NCBI GenBank assembly: GCA_002343395.1 | Contig: DDSN01000143.1 | Coordinates: 5,583-69,582 of the forward strand | Length of the DNA: 64,000 nucleotides | Direction of reading: 5' to 3' | Origin: Hyphomonadaceae bacterium UBA2389 | GTDB lineage: Bacteria; Pseudomonadota; Alphaproteobacteria; Caulobacterales; Aquidulcibacteraceae | Shown: in pieces, positions 1 through 10,139 of the stretch | Layout of the letters: every line of letters begins with the position of its first letter | Numbering within the stretch: position 1 is the first letter of the stretch | Translations under genes and position numbers: made by a program | The notes under the pieces: generated by a model | What the model saw: the letters and a program-made list of their open reading frames with translations, nothing else | Database searches by the model: none | Told to the model about the DNA's origin: nothing

Positions 1-1006
1 CGCACTGACCGGCGGACTACAAAACCCCTTCGTGTTTCTGTTCATTGCGCCTGTCGCGGTGTCCGCAACAATTCTACGGCCAACCGTGACCGCGGTTCTT
101 GCTACCCTCACTTTCGCATGCGTTGGCGCCATTTCGGTGTGGCGACTGCCGCTGCCCTGGCCCGATTCATCGACCTTCGAGGTGCCTGAGCTTTACGAGC
201 TTGGAATCGCCGCCGCTGTGTTGGTCGGGCTTGGCTTCACGTCTGTTTATGCGTGGCGCGTCGCTGCGGAGGAAGAACGCCTCAACATCGCGCTCGCAGC
301 AGTCCAGGCTGTGTTGGCACGCGAGCAAACGCTCTCGGCCCTGGGCGGCCTTGCCGCCGCTGCCGCCCATGAATTGGGCACGCCCCTCGCAACCATTCAC
401 TTGGTTGCCAAGGAAATGGCGCGCGACGCCGCACCCGAAGATCCCCGCGCCGAGGATCTGCAGCTCCTCGTTCAACAAAGCGAGCGTTGTCGCTCGATCC
501 TCAAACAGCTCTCGGCCAATCGAGAACAGGGCGACATCATGACTCAACGGGCGCCGATCCGGTCGCTGCTTGAGGAAATCGCGGCGCCACATGAAGGGCT
601 GGGCGCGGAGATCGTCATTCGCGTCCATGGAGACGGCCCGCTCGACGTGCGCCGCATGCCGGAGATTGTGCATGCGTTGGGCGGCATTGTCGAAAATGCG
701 GTGGGCTTCGCCAACACGAGGGTCGATATTGAGGCGTCTTGGAGCAGCGAGCAGGTCGAGATCATGGTGCTCGACGACGGCCCGGGCTTTGCGCCAGCTA
801 TCTTGAACCGCCTCGGAGAGCCCTATCTTACTGAACGCGACCGCGAAGGCGTGGCCGGAGGACTGGGGCTCGGCTTCTTCATCTCAAAAACGCTTTTGGA
901 GCGAACTGGCGGCAGGCTCGATGTTCGCAACGAGCGTCCGCCGGGTCGGGGCGCGGTCGTCAAGACCGTATGGCCCCGCGCAGCGATCGAGGCTCCATCT
1001 CTTTGA
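1..1006 (+). CDS. regB: Redox-sensing sensor histidine kinase RegB/PrrB/ActS (5' end cut by window)
   Basis: This is the C-terminal part of a membrane sensor kinase that phosphorylates RegA in response to redox state. Reading in frame from base 2, the first residues give GGLQNPF, matching the GGxxNPF ubiquinone-binding signature of the RegB family, so the gene begins upstream of the window and the GTG at 32 is not the true start. Two membrane segments follow (about residues 16-36 and 54-74 counted from base 32), then the H-box AAAAAHELGTPLA with His113 and an HATPase domain (VLDDGPGF, GGLGLGFFI). Cys153 lies exactly 40 residues after the phospho-His, as the redox-active Cys265 does relative to His225 in Rhodobacter RegB. 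The response regulator follows after 38 bases, consistent with a regBA operon. Confidence 0.93.
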   Translation, partial: ALTGGLQNPFVFLFIAPVAVSATILRPTVTAVLATLTFACVGAISVWRLPLPWPDSSTFEVPELYELGIAAAVLVGLGFTSVYAWRVAAEEERLNIALAAVQAVLAREQTLSALGGLAAAAAHELGTPLATIHLVAKEMARDAAPEDPRAEDLQLLVQQSERCRSILKQLSANREQGDIMTQRAPIRSLLEEIAAPHEGLGAEIVIRVHGDGPLDVRRMPEIVHALGGIVENAVGFANTRVDIEASWSSEQVEIMVLDDGPGFAPAILNRLGEPYLTERDREGVAGGLGLGFFISKTLLERTGGRLDVRNERPPGRGAVVKTVWPRAAIEAPSL

Positions 1007-1044
1007 TCTTGAAGAACATGCTGGACGTGTGACACATCGGAGTA

Positions 1045-1590
1045 ATGATGACGGCCCCGATCGAAGGCGAGAAATCGCTCCTCATTCTTGACGACGACGC
1101 GGCCTTCCGCACGCGACTCGCGCGCGCGCTTGAACAGCGGGGCTTTGACGTAACGGCCGTTGGGACCGTTTCGGAAGCTTCCGACGTAGCCGCCAAGTCG
1201 CCCCCGGCTTACGCGGTCCTCGACCTACGTCTGGAGGACGGATCAGGCCTTACTGTCGTTGAAGCGCTCAGCAAGCATCGCTCAGACTGCAGAGTTGTCA
1301 TTTTGACAGGCTACGGCGCGATCGCCACTGCGGTTGCCGCTGTGAAAGCAGGCGCCGTTGACTATCTCGCCAAGCCCGCCGACCCGGAAGACATCGTCAA
1401 GGCGCTTCTGGCTTCTCCAGATGACAGGCCGGAACCGCCAGACAATCCAATGAGCGCCGATCGTATTCGTTGGGAACACATCCAGAGAGTCTACGAACTC
1501 TGCGGTCATAACGTTTCCGAGACCGCGCGCCGCCTCAATATGCACAGGCGCACGCTGCAGCGCATCCTCGCCAAGCGAGCGCCGCGATGA
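1045..1590 (+). CDS. regA: Redox response regulator RegA/PrrA/ActR
   Basis: This is a 181-residue response regulator, the normal length for RegA. The receiver domain has the acidic pocket LDDDAAF (Asp16-18), phospho-acceptor Asp60 in AVLDLRLEDGSGL, and the conserved Lys in LAKPAD. After a short linker the C-terminus is a Fis-type helix-turn-helix (NVSETARRLNMHRRTLQRIL), the RegA DNA-binding domain. RegA regulators control respiration, carbon and nitrogen fixation and other energy genes. Two ATGs sit at 1045 and 1048; the first is used here. It is the partner of the kinase immediately upstream. Confidence 0.95.
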   Translation: MMTAPIEGEKSLLILDDDAAFRTRLARALEQRGFDVTAVGTVSEASDVAAKSPPAYAVLDLRLEDGSGLTVVEALSKHRSDCRVVILTGYGAIATAVAAVKAGAVDYLAKPADPEDIVKALLASPDDRPEPPDNPMSADRIRWEHIQRVYELCGHNVSETARRLNMHRRTLQRILAKRAPR

Positions 1591-1635
1591 GCCGCTTCGA
1601 CACCGCGCCTCACGCGTGATATCCGCCCATCCGCC

Positions 1636-2883
1636 ATGACAGACGTTCAGTCTCCGTTTCTCCGCGAAGTCAAAGCGCGGGGCCAGTTTCACCAGTGCAC
1701 CGACCTCGACGGTTTGGATGCGGCCGCCCGCGTTGGCGTCACCGGGTACATCGGGTTCGACATGACAGCGCCGTCGCTGCATGTCGGCAATCTCACACAG
1801 ATCATGTTCCTGCGCCGGCTCCAGCAAGCAGGCGGACGACCGATCGTGCTCCTGGGCGGAGGAACGACGCGCGTCGGCGATCCCTCCGGCAAGGAAGAGA
1901 TGCGTCAGCTTTTGTCAGAGGAACAAATTCTGAAAAATACCGCCTCGATACGCGGAACATTCGACAGGTTTCTGCAGTTTGGAGAAGGCAAGTCGGACGC
2001 TGTTCTCGTCGACAACTCGGAGTGGCTTCTTCCTCTCAACTATCTGGACTTCCTTCGCACGGTAGGCCGCCACATGTCGGTCAACCGCATGCTGACGATG
2101 GATAGCGTGCGCCTCCGGCTAGAGCGCGAGCAGCCGATGAGCTTCATCGAATTCAACTATATGATCCTACAGGCCTACGATTTCGTTGAGCTGCATCGAC
2201 GTTATGGATGCCGCCTGCAGATGGGCGGCTCGGATCAGTGGGGGAACATCGTCAACGGCGTTGAACTGGGTCGTCGGATGGACGGCGCCGAGTTGTTTGG
2301 ATTGACTCAGCCGCTCATCACCACGGCATCCGGCGCAAAGATGGGGAAGACCGCCCAGGGTGCGGTTTGGCTGAACGCCGATATACTTTCTCCGTATGAG
2401 TACTGGCAGTATTGGCGAAACGCCGAAGACGCTGACGTTGGGCGTTTCCTTAGAATATTCACTGACCTGCCCCTCCCCGAGATCTCACGTCTGGAGGCGC
2501 TTCGCGGCGCTGAAATCAATGACGCGAAGAAGGTCCTCGCCACGGAAGCAACCGCGCTCTTGCATGGTCGCACCGAAGCCCAAAAGGCCGAGCAGGCCGC
2601 GCGCGCCACCTTCGAAGATGGGTCTCTTTCAACGGATCTGCCTACCTTTGACATAGCGCGCGCCGAGCTCGCCTCTGGCTTGCGCCTAACAGCTGCTTTG
2701 GTACGGGCCGAGCTCGTTGCATCCAACGGTGAAGCGAAACGGCAGATCACGCAGCGGTCTATTCGTGTGAACGACGAGGTCATCACGGACGAGCTCGCCA
2801 ACTTATCGAGTGCCGACGCAACCAACGGCGTCATCAAGCTATCGCTGGGAAAGAAGAAGCACGCGCTCCTGCGCCCCATCTAG
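1636..2883 (+). CDS. tyrS: Tyrosyl-tRNA synthetase
   Basis: This class I aminoacyl-tRNA synthetase charges tRNA-Tyr. The 415-residue protein has the HIGH-equivalent HVGN at 49-52 and the KMSKS-equivalent KMGKT at 235-239. Further tyrosine and adenylate-site motifs are YMILQAYDF and GGSDQWGNI, and a C-terminal S4 RNA-binding domain covers roughly residues 350-410 ([19 protein letters not shown]). Length is typical for bacterial TyrRS. No clear Shine-Dalgarno precedes the ATG. Its stop codon overlaps by four bases (CTAG) the stop of the convergent DUF3971 gene. Confidence 0.97.
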   Translation: MTDVQSPFLREVKARGQFHQCTDLDGLDAAARVGVTGYIGFDMTAPSLHVGNLTQIMFLRRLQQAGGRPIVLLGGGTTRVGDPSGKEEMRQLLSEEQILKNTASIRGTFDRFLQFGEGKSDAVLVDNSEWLLPLNYLDFLRTVGRHMSVNRMLTMDSVRLRLEREQPMSFIEFNYMILQAYDFVELHRRYGCRLQMGGSDQWGNIVNGVELGRRMDGAELFGLTQPLITTASGAKMGKTAQGAVWLNADILSPYEYWQYWRNAEDADVGRFLRIFTDLPLPEISRLEALRGAEINDAKKVLATEATALLHGRTEAQKAEQAARATFEDGSLSTDLPTFDIARAELASGLRLTAALVRAELVASNGEAKRQITQRSIRVNDEVITDELANLSSADATNGVIKLSLGKKKHALLRPI

Positions 2884-5800
2884 TAGGGCAGCGCCGCCGT
2901 TTCTTGCGACTCGTGCGGCGGTTCAGCATCGCCACGTGTCGAGCCGCTTTGGTCCGAAGCCGGCGGCGTGACAGCGGGCTCGCTTGCTGATGGAGGCTCT
3001 TCCTCCCGCTGTGGCAGCGGCTCAAAAATTCTCCGTAGGATTCCCGGCGTCAGTGCTGACACCGGATTGACCCCCACGCGCGGCGTAGCTGCCGGGCCAT
3101 TGATCGAATATGTCATGCCGAAGACGCCCTCGCCGCGCCGCGAAACAATCAGATTGCCCAGTACTGGAATCTCACCAAGCATGGAGAGGTTGAGCGTTGG
3201 CGACGGCGCCACCACCCCGTCGACATCAAGGTTGTCGCGCTCGATATTGTACGCGCCGGATGCCGTCAGCCCAAGTGAAGGTCCGCGCATAGCCCCCTCG
3301 CTAAAGGCCAAGCGATCATTGGCATACGTCATCTGCGCTTCCATCACTGAAAAGGCGATGCCGTCACCGTTGAGCGAATCGACAAGCCCCCTCAGTGAAC
3401 CCGCCGATGACAGCAACCGAGCCATCGCGGGAAGACGCACCACACGCACGTCATCCAGCCGCACGCTAAAGCGCGCGCTTGAAGACGCGCCACTGCGCCA
3501 ATCGCCGTCAGCGCTCGCGGTTCCGCCGACAACATTCTCCGACCCTGTTAGCGCTGCGACCGCAAATCCAGCGTCGCCGGACCGGAAGCGCACGCGCCCG
3601 CGCGGGTCGTTGGGTTGGGGACCAAGCGAAAGTTCGAATTGCTGGTTTGTGGGCGTCCTACCCTCAACCGCCAGTGTTTGAAGCACTCCACGATTCGTAT
3701 TGAGTGACACTCGCGCATTGTTAAGCGTTGCGCCGCCACGCATTTTCAGCCTGTCCACCACCACACTTGCGCGAAGCGGCGGGCTGGGTTCGCGCTCGGC
3801 AGCACCGCCATTTGGGCCTTCTGCTGGCGCCATAAAAGGCGCTGCGTCAAAGAGCGCGCCTCTTACATTGACATCGAGACCGCCATCCGCGCCCCTCGCC
3901 CCGCTAATGCGAGCATCGGAACTCCCTTCGATAACGAGCCGCGAGAAATCAAGCGCCGCGAGTTGATTACTTCGATCCAGCCGAACCGCGCCCTGAGCCA
4001 GCAGACCCGCGCCACGGGCGTCAATCGCGTTGAAGGCGAGCCCGCCATCAGCCTGTCGCTGCACCGTGAACCGCGCGCTTGCCGCCTGACCCGCACGCTT
4101 ACGCCAAAAATTCCAGGGCGACTGGACGGCGGCGTCAGTTACATCGACTTCAATATCGGCATTGTCGACGTCAAAGCCACGACCACGCCCAGTGACGGTC
4201 ACCCCGACCCGCCCCTCCGCGTAGTGAGCGATTGTGTACCCCAGCCGCTCCAAGTCGTCAGCGTCGAAGACACCCGCGATCATGTACTCCGAATAGCCGG
4301 CACGGGAACCTTGCTGGAGGTGCTCGGTCCACCTCGCGTCTTGGATTTGCGAGGCGCCCGCTCTGAGTGGGCCGCTTACAGTGACAGCACGCTGATCGCC
4401 GGTGACCCGCAGCTGTCCTTGAGACAGCGCAATCCGCCGGGTCGTCATGGTTCCCGCGAAATCGCGCAACTCGCCGTCAATGCTAAAGCGCCAATCTTCT
4501 CTTGCCGCCTCGCGCACCATCGGGCGCTGTATCCTCACGTTCATTGCGCCGCGCCCGGTCGCTGTGGCGACATCCACTGGCAAGCGGTCCCGCATATTAA
4601 TTGGCTCTTGCTGCAGCACCTCCAGAAAGCGCCGAACCTCTCCCTCGACGCGGCCAGTTATCGTGGCCATGGCGCCACGCGGCTTGAAGCGCGGCAACTC
4701 CACGCGCGCATTCGAAATCGCCAAGTTGTTCAGGCGCGCTTGCTGAGCAACAAGCTCGAAACTGTTTCCACGAAGCAACGCTTGGCCACGCACCTCGGTC
4801 ACCGGCGACATCGTGTCCGCGAACCTGAACGAACCGCCTTCAACGTCGAAACGGACATCAACGGCCTCATTGCGATAGACGCCAGCCGCGACATCCGATG
4901 GACGTATGTCAAGTTGAATGCGCGCATTGGTCACGCGCCCCGACTCAAGCGCGCCCACAACATAGTCTCGTGACGCCTCGCCAAGCCCAATCGGCCACAT
5001 CGCGATCACGGAACGCGCATCCAATGCGCCCTCCACCGCGCCAGTCAGAACGATTCCTGGACGCATCCGCCGGTCGGCGCCTGACGGCGCCCAGTAAACC
5101 CGACCCGACGCGGAAACCAAACCGTCCCCAGAACGCGCGCGGAGCTGCGTCAGCGTGATCGTCCGCTCCCCGGCCGCGACAGCGCCCGACACCTCGACGT
5201 CAGACAACGCGATCGGTTGAGGAAAAGCGCTGGGCACCTCCAAGGTCATCGCAGGTAAGGAAACGCGGAAATTCGCAGGCTCCCCCGGCGCTGCTCGCAT
5301 GATCGCGGATACGTCGCGCACGCGAATGTCGCCCCGCAGACGGGTCCGGTCTCCACCCAACGTGAGTTCGTCGATGACGAGTTCATCGCCCTGAAGATCA
5401 TAACGACCGTGAAAACGACCGCCCTCAATGCGCACGCGTTCGCCGCCGACATCGGCCGAACCGCTTCCGAGCCGCGCTTCCCCCTCAAACCGATTGACCC
5501 CTGACGCGCGATCGAGACCCACGGTGACCGTCGCCGTCAAAGGCGCATCAAGGCCAGCGAACGGCCCTAATGCAGCAGGCGAGAACAGGGCACGTGGCCG
5601 AGCTTCCTCGGTGCTGAACTCTATGAGTGCCGACTGAAACCGTGTGTCCGTCGAGAGACGCAAGCGCGCCGGCGCTGTCCCTTCGGCGCCCTCAAGCCGC
5701 GCATCCGCGACCAACTCCAAAGAACGTGCGCGGCGCTCAAGTTGAAGATTTGCGCCGCTCGCGGTCCACCGTCCGCCACCACCTTCGTCAACGACCGCCA

Positions 5801-6368
5801 ATGCGGCGTTACCGAGGCTTATGCCGCGCAAACTACCGCCAGGGCCGATTGGGCGAAACGCTTCCGACAGGCCATCCAGCAACCGTGCGACGCGCTGCTC
5901 AAGCGTTTCGTTGGGCGGGGGCGGAGGAATGACTAAATCAGGCGACGCGCCCTCCGGTCCAAACGCTATATGGACCGCGCCATCCGCCTTGCGCGTAATC
6001 GTAATTGCCCCGCCTTCAAAGTCAGCGCGCACGATATGCACGCGACCAATGAGAAGCGGCAGCACCGCAACCTCGATGCGCGCCTCCTCGGAGCGAGACA
6101 AGATGTTGCCGCCGCCATCTTCGATGGTGACACCGACGGCTCTCAGTTCTAGCGCCCCTCGCGGCGCCCAGGAGAGCCGCACCTGTTCGAGTCCGACTGG
6201 TCGTCCGTCGCGAGCCGCGCTCAGTTCAGCTTGAATTTGGCCCCGCAGAAATCCCAATTCGATCGGCCCCTGAGAGAGCCGCCACCAGGCGATACCAGCG
6301 CCGATCGCCAGGGCTGCGATAAGCGCCAAAACGACCTCCAGTGCGATGAGCGTCGAGCGGCGTATCAT
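2880..6368 (-). CDS. Large AsmA/DUF3971 family envelope protein (YhdP-like)
   Basis: This is a 1162-residue protein from the start chosen here. An N-terminal membrane anchor (about residues 5-28) is followed by a very long periplasmic beta-rich region with the AsmA-like C-terminal and DUF3971 pattern, ending in a Pro/Glu-rich tail. Members of the AsmA/TamB/YhdP clan form long hydrophobic grooves thought to carry phospholipid from the inner to the outer membrane; that role is by family only. The open frame extends to 6398, but the ATG at 6368 sits directly before the membrane anchor and after a purine-rich GCGAGG stretch, so it is preferred. The 3' end overlaps the tyrS stop by four bases; the 5' end faces bcp across about 100 bases. 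Confidence 0.85.
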   Translation of the reverse strand: MIRRSTLIALEVVLALIAALAIGAGIAWWRLSQGPIELGFLRGQIQAELSAARDGRPVGLEQVRLSWAPRGALELRAVGVTIEDGGGNILSRSEEARIEVAVLPLLIGRVHIVRADFEGGAITITRKADGAVHIAFGPEGASPDLVIPPPPPNETLEQRVARLLDGLSEAFRPIGPGGSLRGISLGNAALAVVDEGGGGRWTASGANLQLERRARSLELVADARLEGAEGTAPARLRLSTDTRFQSALIEFSTEEARPRALFSPAALGPFAGLDAPLTATVTVGLDRASGVNRFEGEARLGSGSADVGGERVRIEGGRFHGRYDLQGDELVIDELTLGGDRTRLRGDIRVRDVSAIMRAAPGEPANFRVSLPAMTLEVPSAFPQPIALSDVEVSGAVAAGERTITLTQLRARSGDGLVSASGRVYWAPSGADRRMRPGIVLTGAVEGALDARSVIAMWPIGLGEASRDYVVGALESGRVTNARIQLDIRPSDVAAGVYRNEAVDVRFDVEGGSFRFADTMSPVTEVRGQALLRGNSFELVAQQARLNNLAISNARVELPRFKPRGAMATITGRVEGEVRRFLEVLQQEPINMRDRLPVDVATATGRGAMNVRIQRPMVREAAREDWRFSIDGELRDFAGTMTTRRIALSQGQLRVTGDQRAVTVSGPLRAGASQIQDARWTEHLQQGSRAGYSEYMIAGVFDADDLERLGYTIAHYAEGRVGVTVTGRGRGFDVDNADIEVDVTDAAVQSPWNFWRKRAGQAASARFTVQRQADGGLAFNAIDARGAGLLAQGAVRLDRSNQLAALDFSRLVIEGSSDARISGARGADGGLDVNVRGALFDAAPFMAPAEGPNGGAAEREPSPPLRASVVVDRLKMRGGATLNNARVSLNTNRGVLQTLAVEGRTPTNQQFELSLGPQPNDPRGRVRFRSGDAGFAVAALTGSENVVGGTASADGDWRSGASSSARFSVRLDDVRVVRLPAMARLLSSAGSLRGLVDSLNGDGIAFSVMEAQMTYANDRLAFSEGAMRGPSLGLTASGAYNIERDNLDVDGVVAPSPTLNLSMLGEIPVLGNLIVSRRGEGVFGMTYSINGPAATPRVGVNPVSALTPGILRRIFEPLPQREEEPPSASEPAVTPPASDQSGSTRGDAEPPHESQETAALPY

Positions 6369-6470
6369 TGCCTCGCCTGCTCCCCCCTTGGACGGCATCT
6401 AGCGCCGCGGAACGCGCGCAGGCAAAAACAAGCCTGCTGCCCGCCTTGTATCCCCGGAAAGGGTGCGACG

Positions 6471-6944
6471 ATGAAGAAAAAGGAACTCAAGGCTGGCGAC
6501 CCCGCCCCCCTTTTTGATCTGCCGACGGCCGGAGGCGGACGCATCAGCCTGGCAAGCCTCAAGGGCCAGCGTGTCGTTGTTTACTTCTACCCGAAAGACG
6601 ACACACCCGGTTGTACACAAGAAGCCCTAAACTTCACTGAAAAGGCCAAGGCCTTCGCAAGCGCAAAAACCACCGTCATCGGTGTTTCCCGCGATAGCGT
6701 CGCCAAGCACGATAAGTTCGCGGCGAAACATGGGCTTTCACTGACATTAGCATCGGATGAAGCTGGCGACGTCTGCCGAGACTACGGCGTCTGGGGCGAG
6801 AAGACCCTTTACGGCCGCACCTTCATGGGCATTGAGCGCAGCACCTTTTTGATCGACGAGGAGGGAAAACTAGCCCGAATTTGGCGCAAGGTCGGCGTGC
6901 GGGGCCACGTCGATGATGTTCTCGCGGCAGCAGAAACTACCTAG
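6471..6944 (+). CDS. bcp: Thioredoxin-dependent thiol peroxidase (BCP/PrxQ family)
   Basis: This is a 157-residue peroxiredoxin that reduces hydrogen and alkyl peroxides. The peroxidatic Cys48 lies in YPKDDTPGCTQEALNF. The resolving cysteine often found five residues later is replaced by Leu53, leaving Cys102 (in DVCRDYGVWGEK) as the only other cysteine, so resolution must use Cys102 or an external thiol. The open frame runs further upstream to 6231, but that part lies over the antisense DUF3971 gene; the ATG at 6471 starts the family N-terminus (MKKKELKAGDPAP). A GCAGGC/GCCTGC inverted repeat lies at 6418-6437 in the divergent promoter region. Confidence 0.95.
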   Translation: MKKKELKAGDPAPLFDLPTAGGGRISLASLKGQRVVVYFYPKDDTPGCTQEALNFTEKAKAFASAKTTVIGVSRDSVAKHDKFAAKHGLSLTLASDEAGDVCRDYGVWGEKTLYGRTFMGIERSTFLIDEEGKLARIWRKVGVRGHVDDVLAAAETT

Positions 6945-7111
6945 CGCCGCTAGCCTAGTCGCCCGAGAAATCCAGGCTCTTTGCGTTAAGCACCCTGAAA
7001 TTGTTGTAAACAGCGCAGCCGACCTGTTGCAATTCGGCGGGGATTCAGGTTGGATCAGTCTGCGGCGGGGCTTACGCATTTTTTGTTTAAGTTAGTGGGC
7101 GGTGGCGGACA

Positions 7112-8338
7112 ATGAGCCAGTTCGGATCGCAGGCGCGGGCGCTTTTTGATCGCGTATTTCCAGAACGCCAGATTTATCACCGCAGCGGTGGTGCGGTCAG
7201 GTATGTATCGCTTTCCCCGAGCAAGCAGGCGTTACTAGCGCTCGGCGCAGTCGGGCTTGCGGGTTGGTGCGTCTACGCGACCGCCAATACGCTCATGGAA
7301 GGCCCGCAGGCGACGGCTTCTAATGCAGAGGTTGAGCGCGAGCGCGCAAAATACGACCGGTGGTTGAATGAATCGCGCGCCCAGGCGGCCGCTTCGCAGG
7401 CGTTGCTCGAAGAGAGGACGCGGCAGTTCGACCGAGCCACGCAAGATTTTGAGAGCCGCCATGAAGTTTTGCGGTCTCTGCTGGAGTATGCGGGCGGTAA
7501 CAGCGTACAGCTGGCGGCCACCCGCCCTATCGAGCGCGACGGCGCGCGGATCATCATGGCGGCTTCGATTGACGAAGCCGAACCGCGGCAGTCGCGCGCT
7601 ACGGCCAATGAAGCTTACCGAGTTACGACGGTCGGGTTCCGCGCTCGCGCCGAGCAATTGCAGGCTGACCAAGAGCGGACACTTTCAGAGCTCGAGGATC
7701 AAGTCGCGGAGCGGAGTGAAACAGTCCGCGGCGTCTTGAGGCTGACTGGCGTTAGCATGGCTTCCCTCACGGGTCCCGATTCCGACGCTGGCCCGCTCGT
7801 TCCTCAGGATTTCGTCGCCTATCTGCGTGATAGCGGTCTGAACCCGGCGTTTGCGGAACGGGTTGCGCAGGTCGCTGCACGGGTCACCGAATCTCGTCGG
7901 CTTGGCGATATCGCCAACTCAACGCCTCTCGCTCCTCCGGTCGCCGTTGATTACCGTGAAACGTCGGGCTACGGCCAACGAATTGATCCGTTCACTGGAC
8001 GGCCAGCGTTCCATTCGGGGCTTGACCTTGCCGCGTTCGAGCGCGCGCCAGTGGTGGCGACGTCTCCGGGCACGGTCGTGTACGCCGGGACACGCTCGGG
8101 GTATGGCTATACCGTCGAGATTGACCATGGGCACGGGTTCCGTACCCGTTATGCTCACTTGCGCGATATCCAAGTCGAACGCGGCGACCAGGTCGCCATC
8201 GGTCAGCGGATAGGCTCAATGGGCAGTACTGGCCGCAGCACCGCCACACATTTGCATTATGAAGTGTGGTTTAGGGGTCGCGCGGTGGACCCGGTCAATT
8301 TTCTAAGGGCAGGACGGCATGTTCACGAACAAGGGTAG
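7112..8338 (+). CDS. M23 family murein endopeptidase, bactofilin-linked (LmdC-like)
   Basis: This is a 408-residue bitopic protein with a cytoplasmic N-terminus of about 38 residues and one membrane span at about 40-62. A periplasmic coiled-coil-like region (about 70-250, rich in Ala/Glu/Arg/Gln) precedes a C-terminal LytM/M23 domain. The zinc site is intact: His301 and Asp305 in FHSGLDLA, a His in RYAHL, and His380/His382 in THLHYE, so it should be an active peptidoglycan endopeptidase. Its last 20 bases overlap the bactofilin gene. The same pairing occurs in stalked/budding alphaproteobacteria, where the M23 enzyme LmdC works with BacA in morphogenesis. The name is by context and architecture, not proven orthology. 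Confidence 0.9.
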   Translation: MSQFGSQARALFDRVFPERQIYHRSGGAVRYVSLSPSKQALLALGAVGLAGWCVYATANTLMEGPQATASNAEVERERAKYDRWLNESRAQAAASQALLEERTRQFDRATQDFESRHEVLRSLLEYAGGNSVQLAATRPIERDGARIIMAASIDEAEPRQSRATANEAYRVTTVGFRARAEQLQADQERTLSELEDQVAERSETVRGVLRLTGVSMASLTGPDSDAGPLVPQDFVAYLRDSGLNPAFAERVAQVAARVTESRRLGDIANSTPLAPPVAVDYRETSGYGQRIDPFTGRPAFHSGLDLAAFERAPVVATSPGTVVYAGTRSGYGYTVEIDHGHGFRTRYAHLRDIQVERGDQVAIGQRIGSMGSTGRSTATHLHYEVWFRGRAVDPVNFLRAGRHVHEQG

Positions 8339-8861
8339 ACCTTCAGATTCAATGCCGGCGACCCCTGAGCCTATGTCCCAACCTCGCAGAACTCCTGGAC
8401 GTGCTGGGATCGCGTCGATCATTGCGAACGGCGTGAAGATCACGGGAACGATCGACGCGGACGGCGCCGAGATTCAGGTAGACGGTGAAGTTGAAGGCAA
8501 CGTTCGCGGCGGGTCGTTGACAGTCGGGGACACCGGCATGGTCAAAGGAGACGTGATTTCAGAAAGCGTGACTGTTCACGGCCGTGTGGAAGGCTCCGTG
8601 CGCGCCCGCAAGGTGATGCTCGCCCGCAACGCCCACGTCCTTGGCGACATCGTCCATCAATCCCTATCGGTTGAGATGGGTGCGGTCTTTGAGGGGCAGT
8701 GCCGCTACTTACAGGACCCGCTTTCGCAACCAGGCCAGGGCGCTCCTTCTGCGCCAACATCGCCGCCCGAGCGCCCCTCGATGTTTGGCGGCGGCTCGGT
8801 TTTTGGTGACTCGGACGACCGGATGGCGTCCGGCGTGGTTGTGACGGGGTCATCGAACTAG
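8319..8861 (+). CDS. bacA: Bactofilin cytoskeletal protein
   Basis: This is a 180-residue bactofilin (DUF583). A short disordered N-terminus is followed by a right-handed beta-helix core (about residues 25-125) with the repeating pattern of GTIDADGAEIQVDGEVEGNV and HGRVEGSVRARKVMLARNA. A Pro/Ser-rich tail completes it. Bactofilins self-polymerise without nucleotide and scaffold cell-wall enzymes at membrane sites. The ATG at 8319 is kept because AGGA lies just upstream; Met codons at 8352 and 8373 are alternatives. It starts inside the 3' end of the M23 gene (20-base overlap), which suggests translational coupling. A strong terminator follows. Confidence 0.93.
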   Translation: MFTNKGRPSDSMPATPEPMSQPRRTPGRAGIASIIANGVKITGTIDADGAEIQVDGEVEGNVRGGSLTVGDTGMVKGDVISESVTVHGRVEGSVRARKVMLARNAHVLGDIVHQSLSVEMGAVFEGQCRYLQDPLSQPGQGAPSAPTSPPERPSMFGGGSVFGDSDDRMASGVVVTGSSN

Positions 8862-8889
8862 TTTAAGTTTTGGGTTGGAATACAAACTC

Positions 8890-8919
8890 AAAGGCCCGAC
8901 TTAACCGTCGGGCCTTTTT
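8890..8919 (+). terminator. Rho-independent terminator after bactofilin
   Basis: A perfect stem (AAGGCCCGAC pairing with GTCGGGCCTT, loop TTAACC) is followed by a T run. It lies 28 bases after the bactofilin stop and before the convergent prfB, ending the M23-bactofilin operon. On the minus strand the hairpin is followed by only a weak T-rich stretch, so service to prfB is uncertain. Confidence 0.92.
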
Positions 8920-8932
8920 CTATTGGCTTGGC

Positions 8933-10064
8933 TCACTCAATGTCGGCCACCTGCTTTTCCGCCGCTCCGCTGACGCGCGCCGCCAAGGACGCGGCCATGA
9001 ACTGATCGAGATCGCCGTCCAGAACGCCCTGCGTGTCCGAGGTTTCAACACCGGTCCGCAGGTCTTTGACCATCTGGTAGGGTTGAAGAACATAGGACCT
9101 GATTTGGCGCCCCCAACCGATCTCGGTTTTTGTGTCCTCCAAAGCCTGTGCGGCGGCTTCCCTTTTCTGCAACTCGGCTTCGTATAATCTCGCTCGCAGC
9201 ATGTCCCAGGCGGCGGCGCGGTTCTTGTGCTGACTTCGCTCCGACTGGCAAGCAACGACGATGCCGGTTGGCATGTGTGTGAGTCGAACTGCTGAATCGG
9301 TCTTGTTTACGTGCTGACCGCCCGCGCCTGATGAGCGGTAGGTATCGGTGCGGACATCCTTCTCGTTGATTTCGATCTCAATCGACTCATCGATCTTGGG
9401 GTACACCCAAACACTCGCGAAGGACGTGTGCCGGCGTGCGTTTGAATCGTAGGGACTGATGCGCACAAGCCGATGAACGCCCGCCTCGGTTTTGAGCCAG
9501 CCGTACGCGTTTTCTCCCTGCACTAAGATGGTCGCCGACTTAATGCCTGCTGTGTCGCCGCCCTGCTCCTCAAGCAGATCGACTTTGAAACCGCGCGCGC
9601 CCGCCCAGCGCGAATACATGCGCAGCAGCATCTGAGTCCAGTCTTGGCTCTCCGTGCCGCCGGCGCCAGAGTTGAACTCCACGTAGGCGTCGTTGCCGTC
9701 TGCTTCTCCTGAAAGCAGCGCTTCAAGCTCGGCTTTTGAAGCACGCTCTCTGACCTTGGCCAATGTCGCTTGCGCCTCGTCAATGAGCCCCTCATCGCTT
9801 TCCGCCTCAGCCATCTCGGCGAGTTCGACCGAGTCGCGTAGATCGCGCTCGAGTGACAAAATCGACGACATGCCTGCTTCGAGCTTGTTACGCTCGCGCA
9901 TGAGCTTTTGGGCTTTCTCCGGATCGTTCCAAAAATCGGACCGTTCGGAGAGAGCGGTTAGTTCGTCAAATCGGACCTGGGCGCGATCCCAGTCAAAGAC
10001 GCCTCCGAAGTAAGGACACCACGGATTCAATCTGCTCGGCTAAGTTGGCGATCTCTGCGCGCAC
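8933..10064 (-). CDS. prfB: Peptide chain release factor 2, expressed by +1 programmed frameshift
   Basis: RF2 recognises UGA and UAA stops. The main frame (8933-9994) holds the GGQ catalytic loop ([12 protein letters not shown], residues 248-250 of the full protein) and a codon-recognition motif that reads SPY (203-205) instead of the Escherichia coli SPF. The main frame opens at 10030 with [10 protein letters not shown], which does not resemble RF2. In the other frame, from a GTG at 10064, one reads [16 protein letters not shown] then LLRRRL, the normal RF2 N-terminus, ending in TGA at 9995-9993. Skipping one base joins it to DWDRAQ and gives 376 residues. The GTG start has AGGA eight bases upstream; a TTG at 10070 is the alternative. 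The gene lies 75 bases downstream of mrcA. Confidence 0.95.
9992..10006 (-). promoter_or_regulatory. prfB +1 programmed frameshift site
   Basis: On the minus strand the bases read GGAGG-CGT-CTT-TGA-C. This matches the E. coli RF2 autoregulatory site: an internal Shine-Dalgarno-like GGAGG three bases before the CTT slippery codon, then an in-frame TGA followed by C. When RF2 is scarce, the slow UGA lets the ribosome slip +1 and make full-length RF2. The frame before the site gives 23 RF2-like residues and the frame after it gives the rest. Confidence 0.95.
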
Positions 10065-10139
10065 GACCAAGTTCCTAAAGACCAAAAGACTCAGCAGGTT
10101 GGATAGGCGATTGGCAAGGCCAGGCAAAGCCCGCGTCGA

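Noticed and set aside
3963..4973. 336-codon plus-strand frame inside the DUF3971 gene
   Set aside because: The opposite strand has a 1162-residue protein with coherent family pattern; this frame is low in hydrophobic core and rich in Arg/His/Pro, typical of a shadow.
6945..7111. CtrA-like half site and GANTC near 6985-7050
   Set aside because: TTAA with seven bases and GAAA is only a half match, and a single GATTC is expected by chance; too weak to report as a regulatory site.
9995..10030. Open-frame start of prfB at 10030 ([10 protein letters not shown])
   Set aside because: The residues do not match RF2. The correct N-terminus lies in the other frame and joins through the +1 frameshift site.
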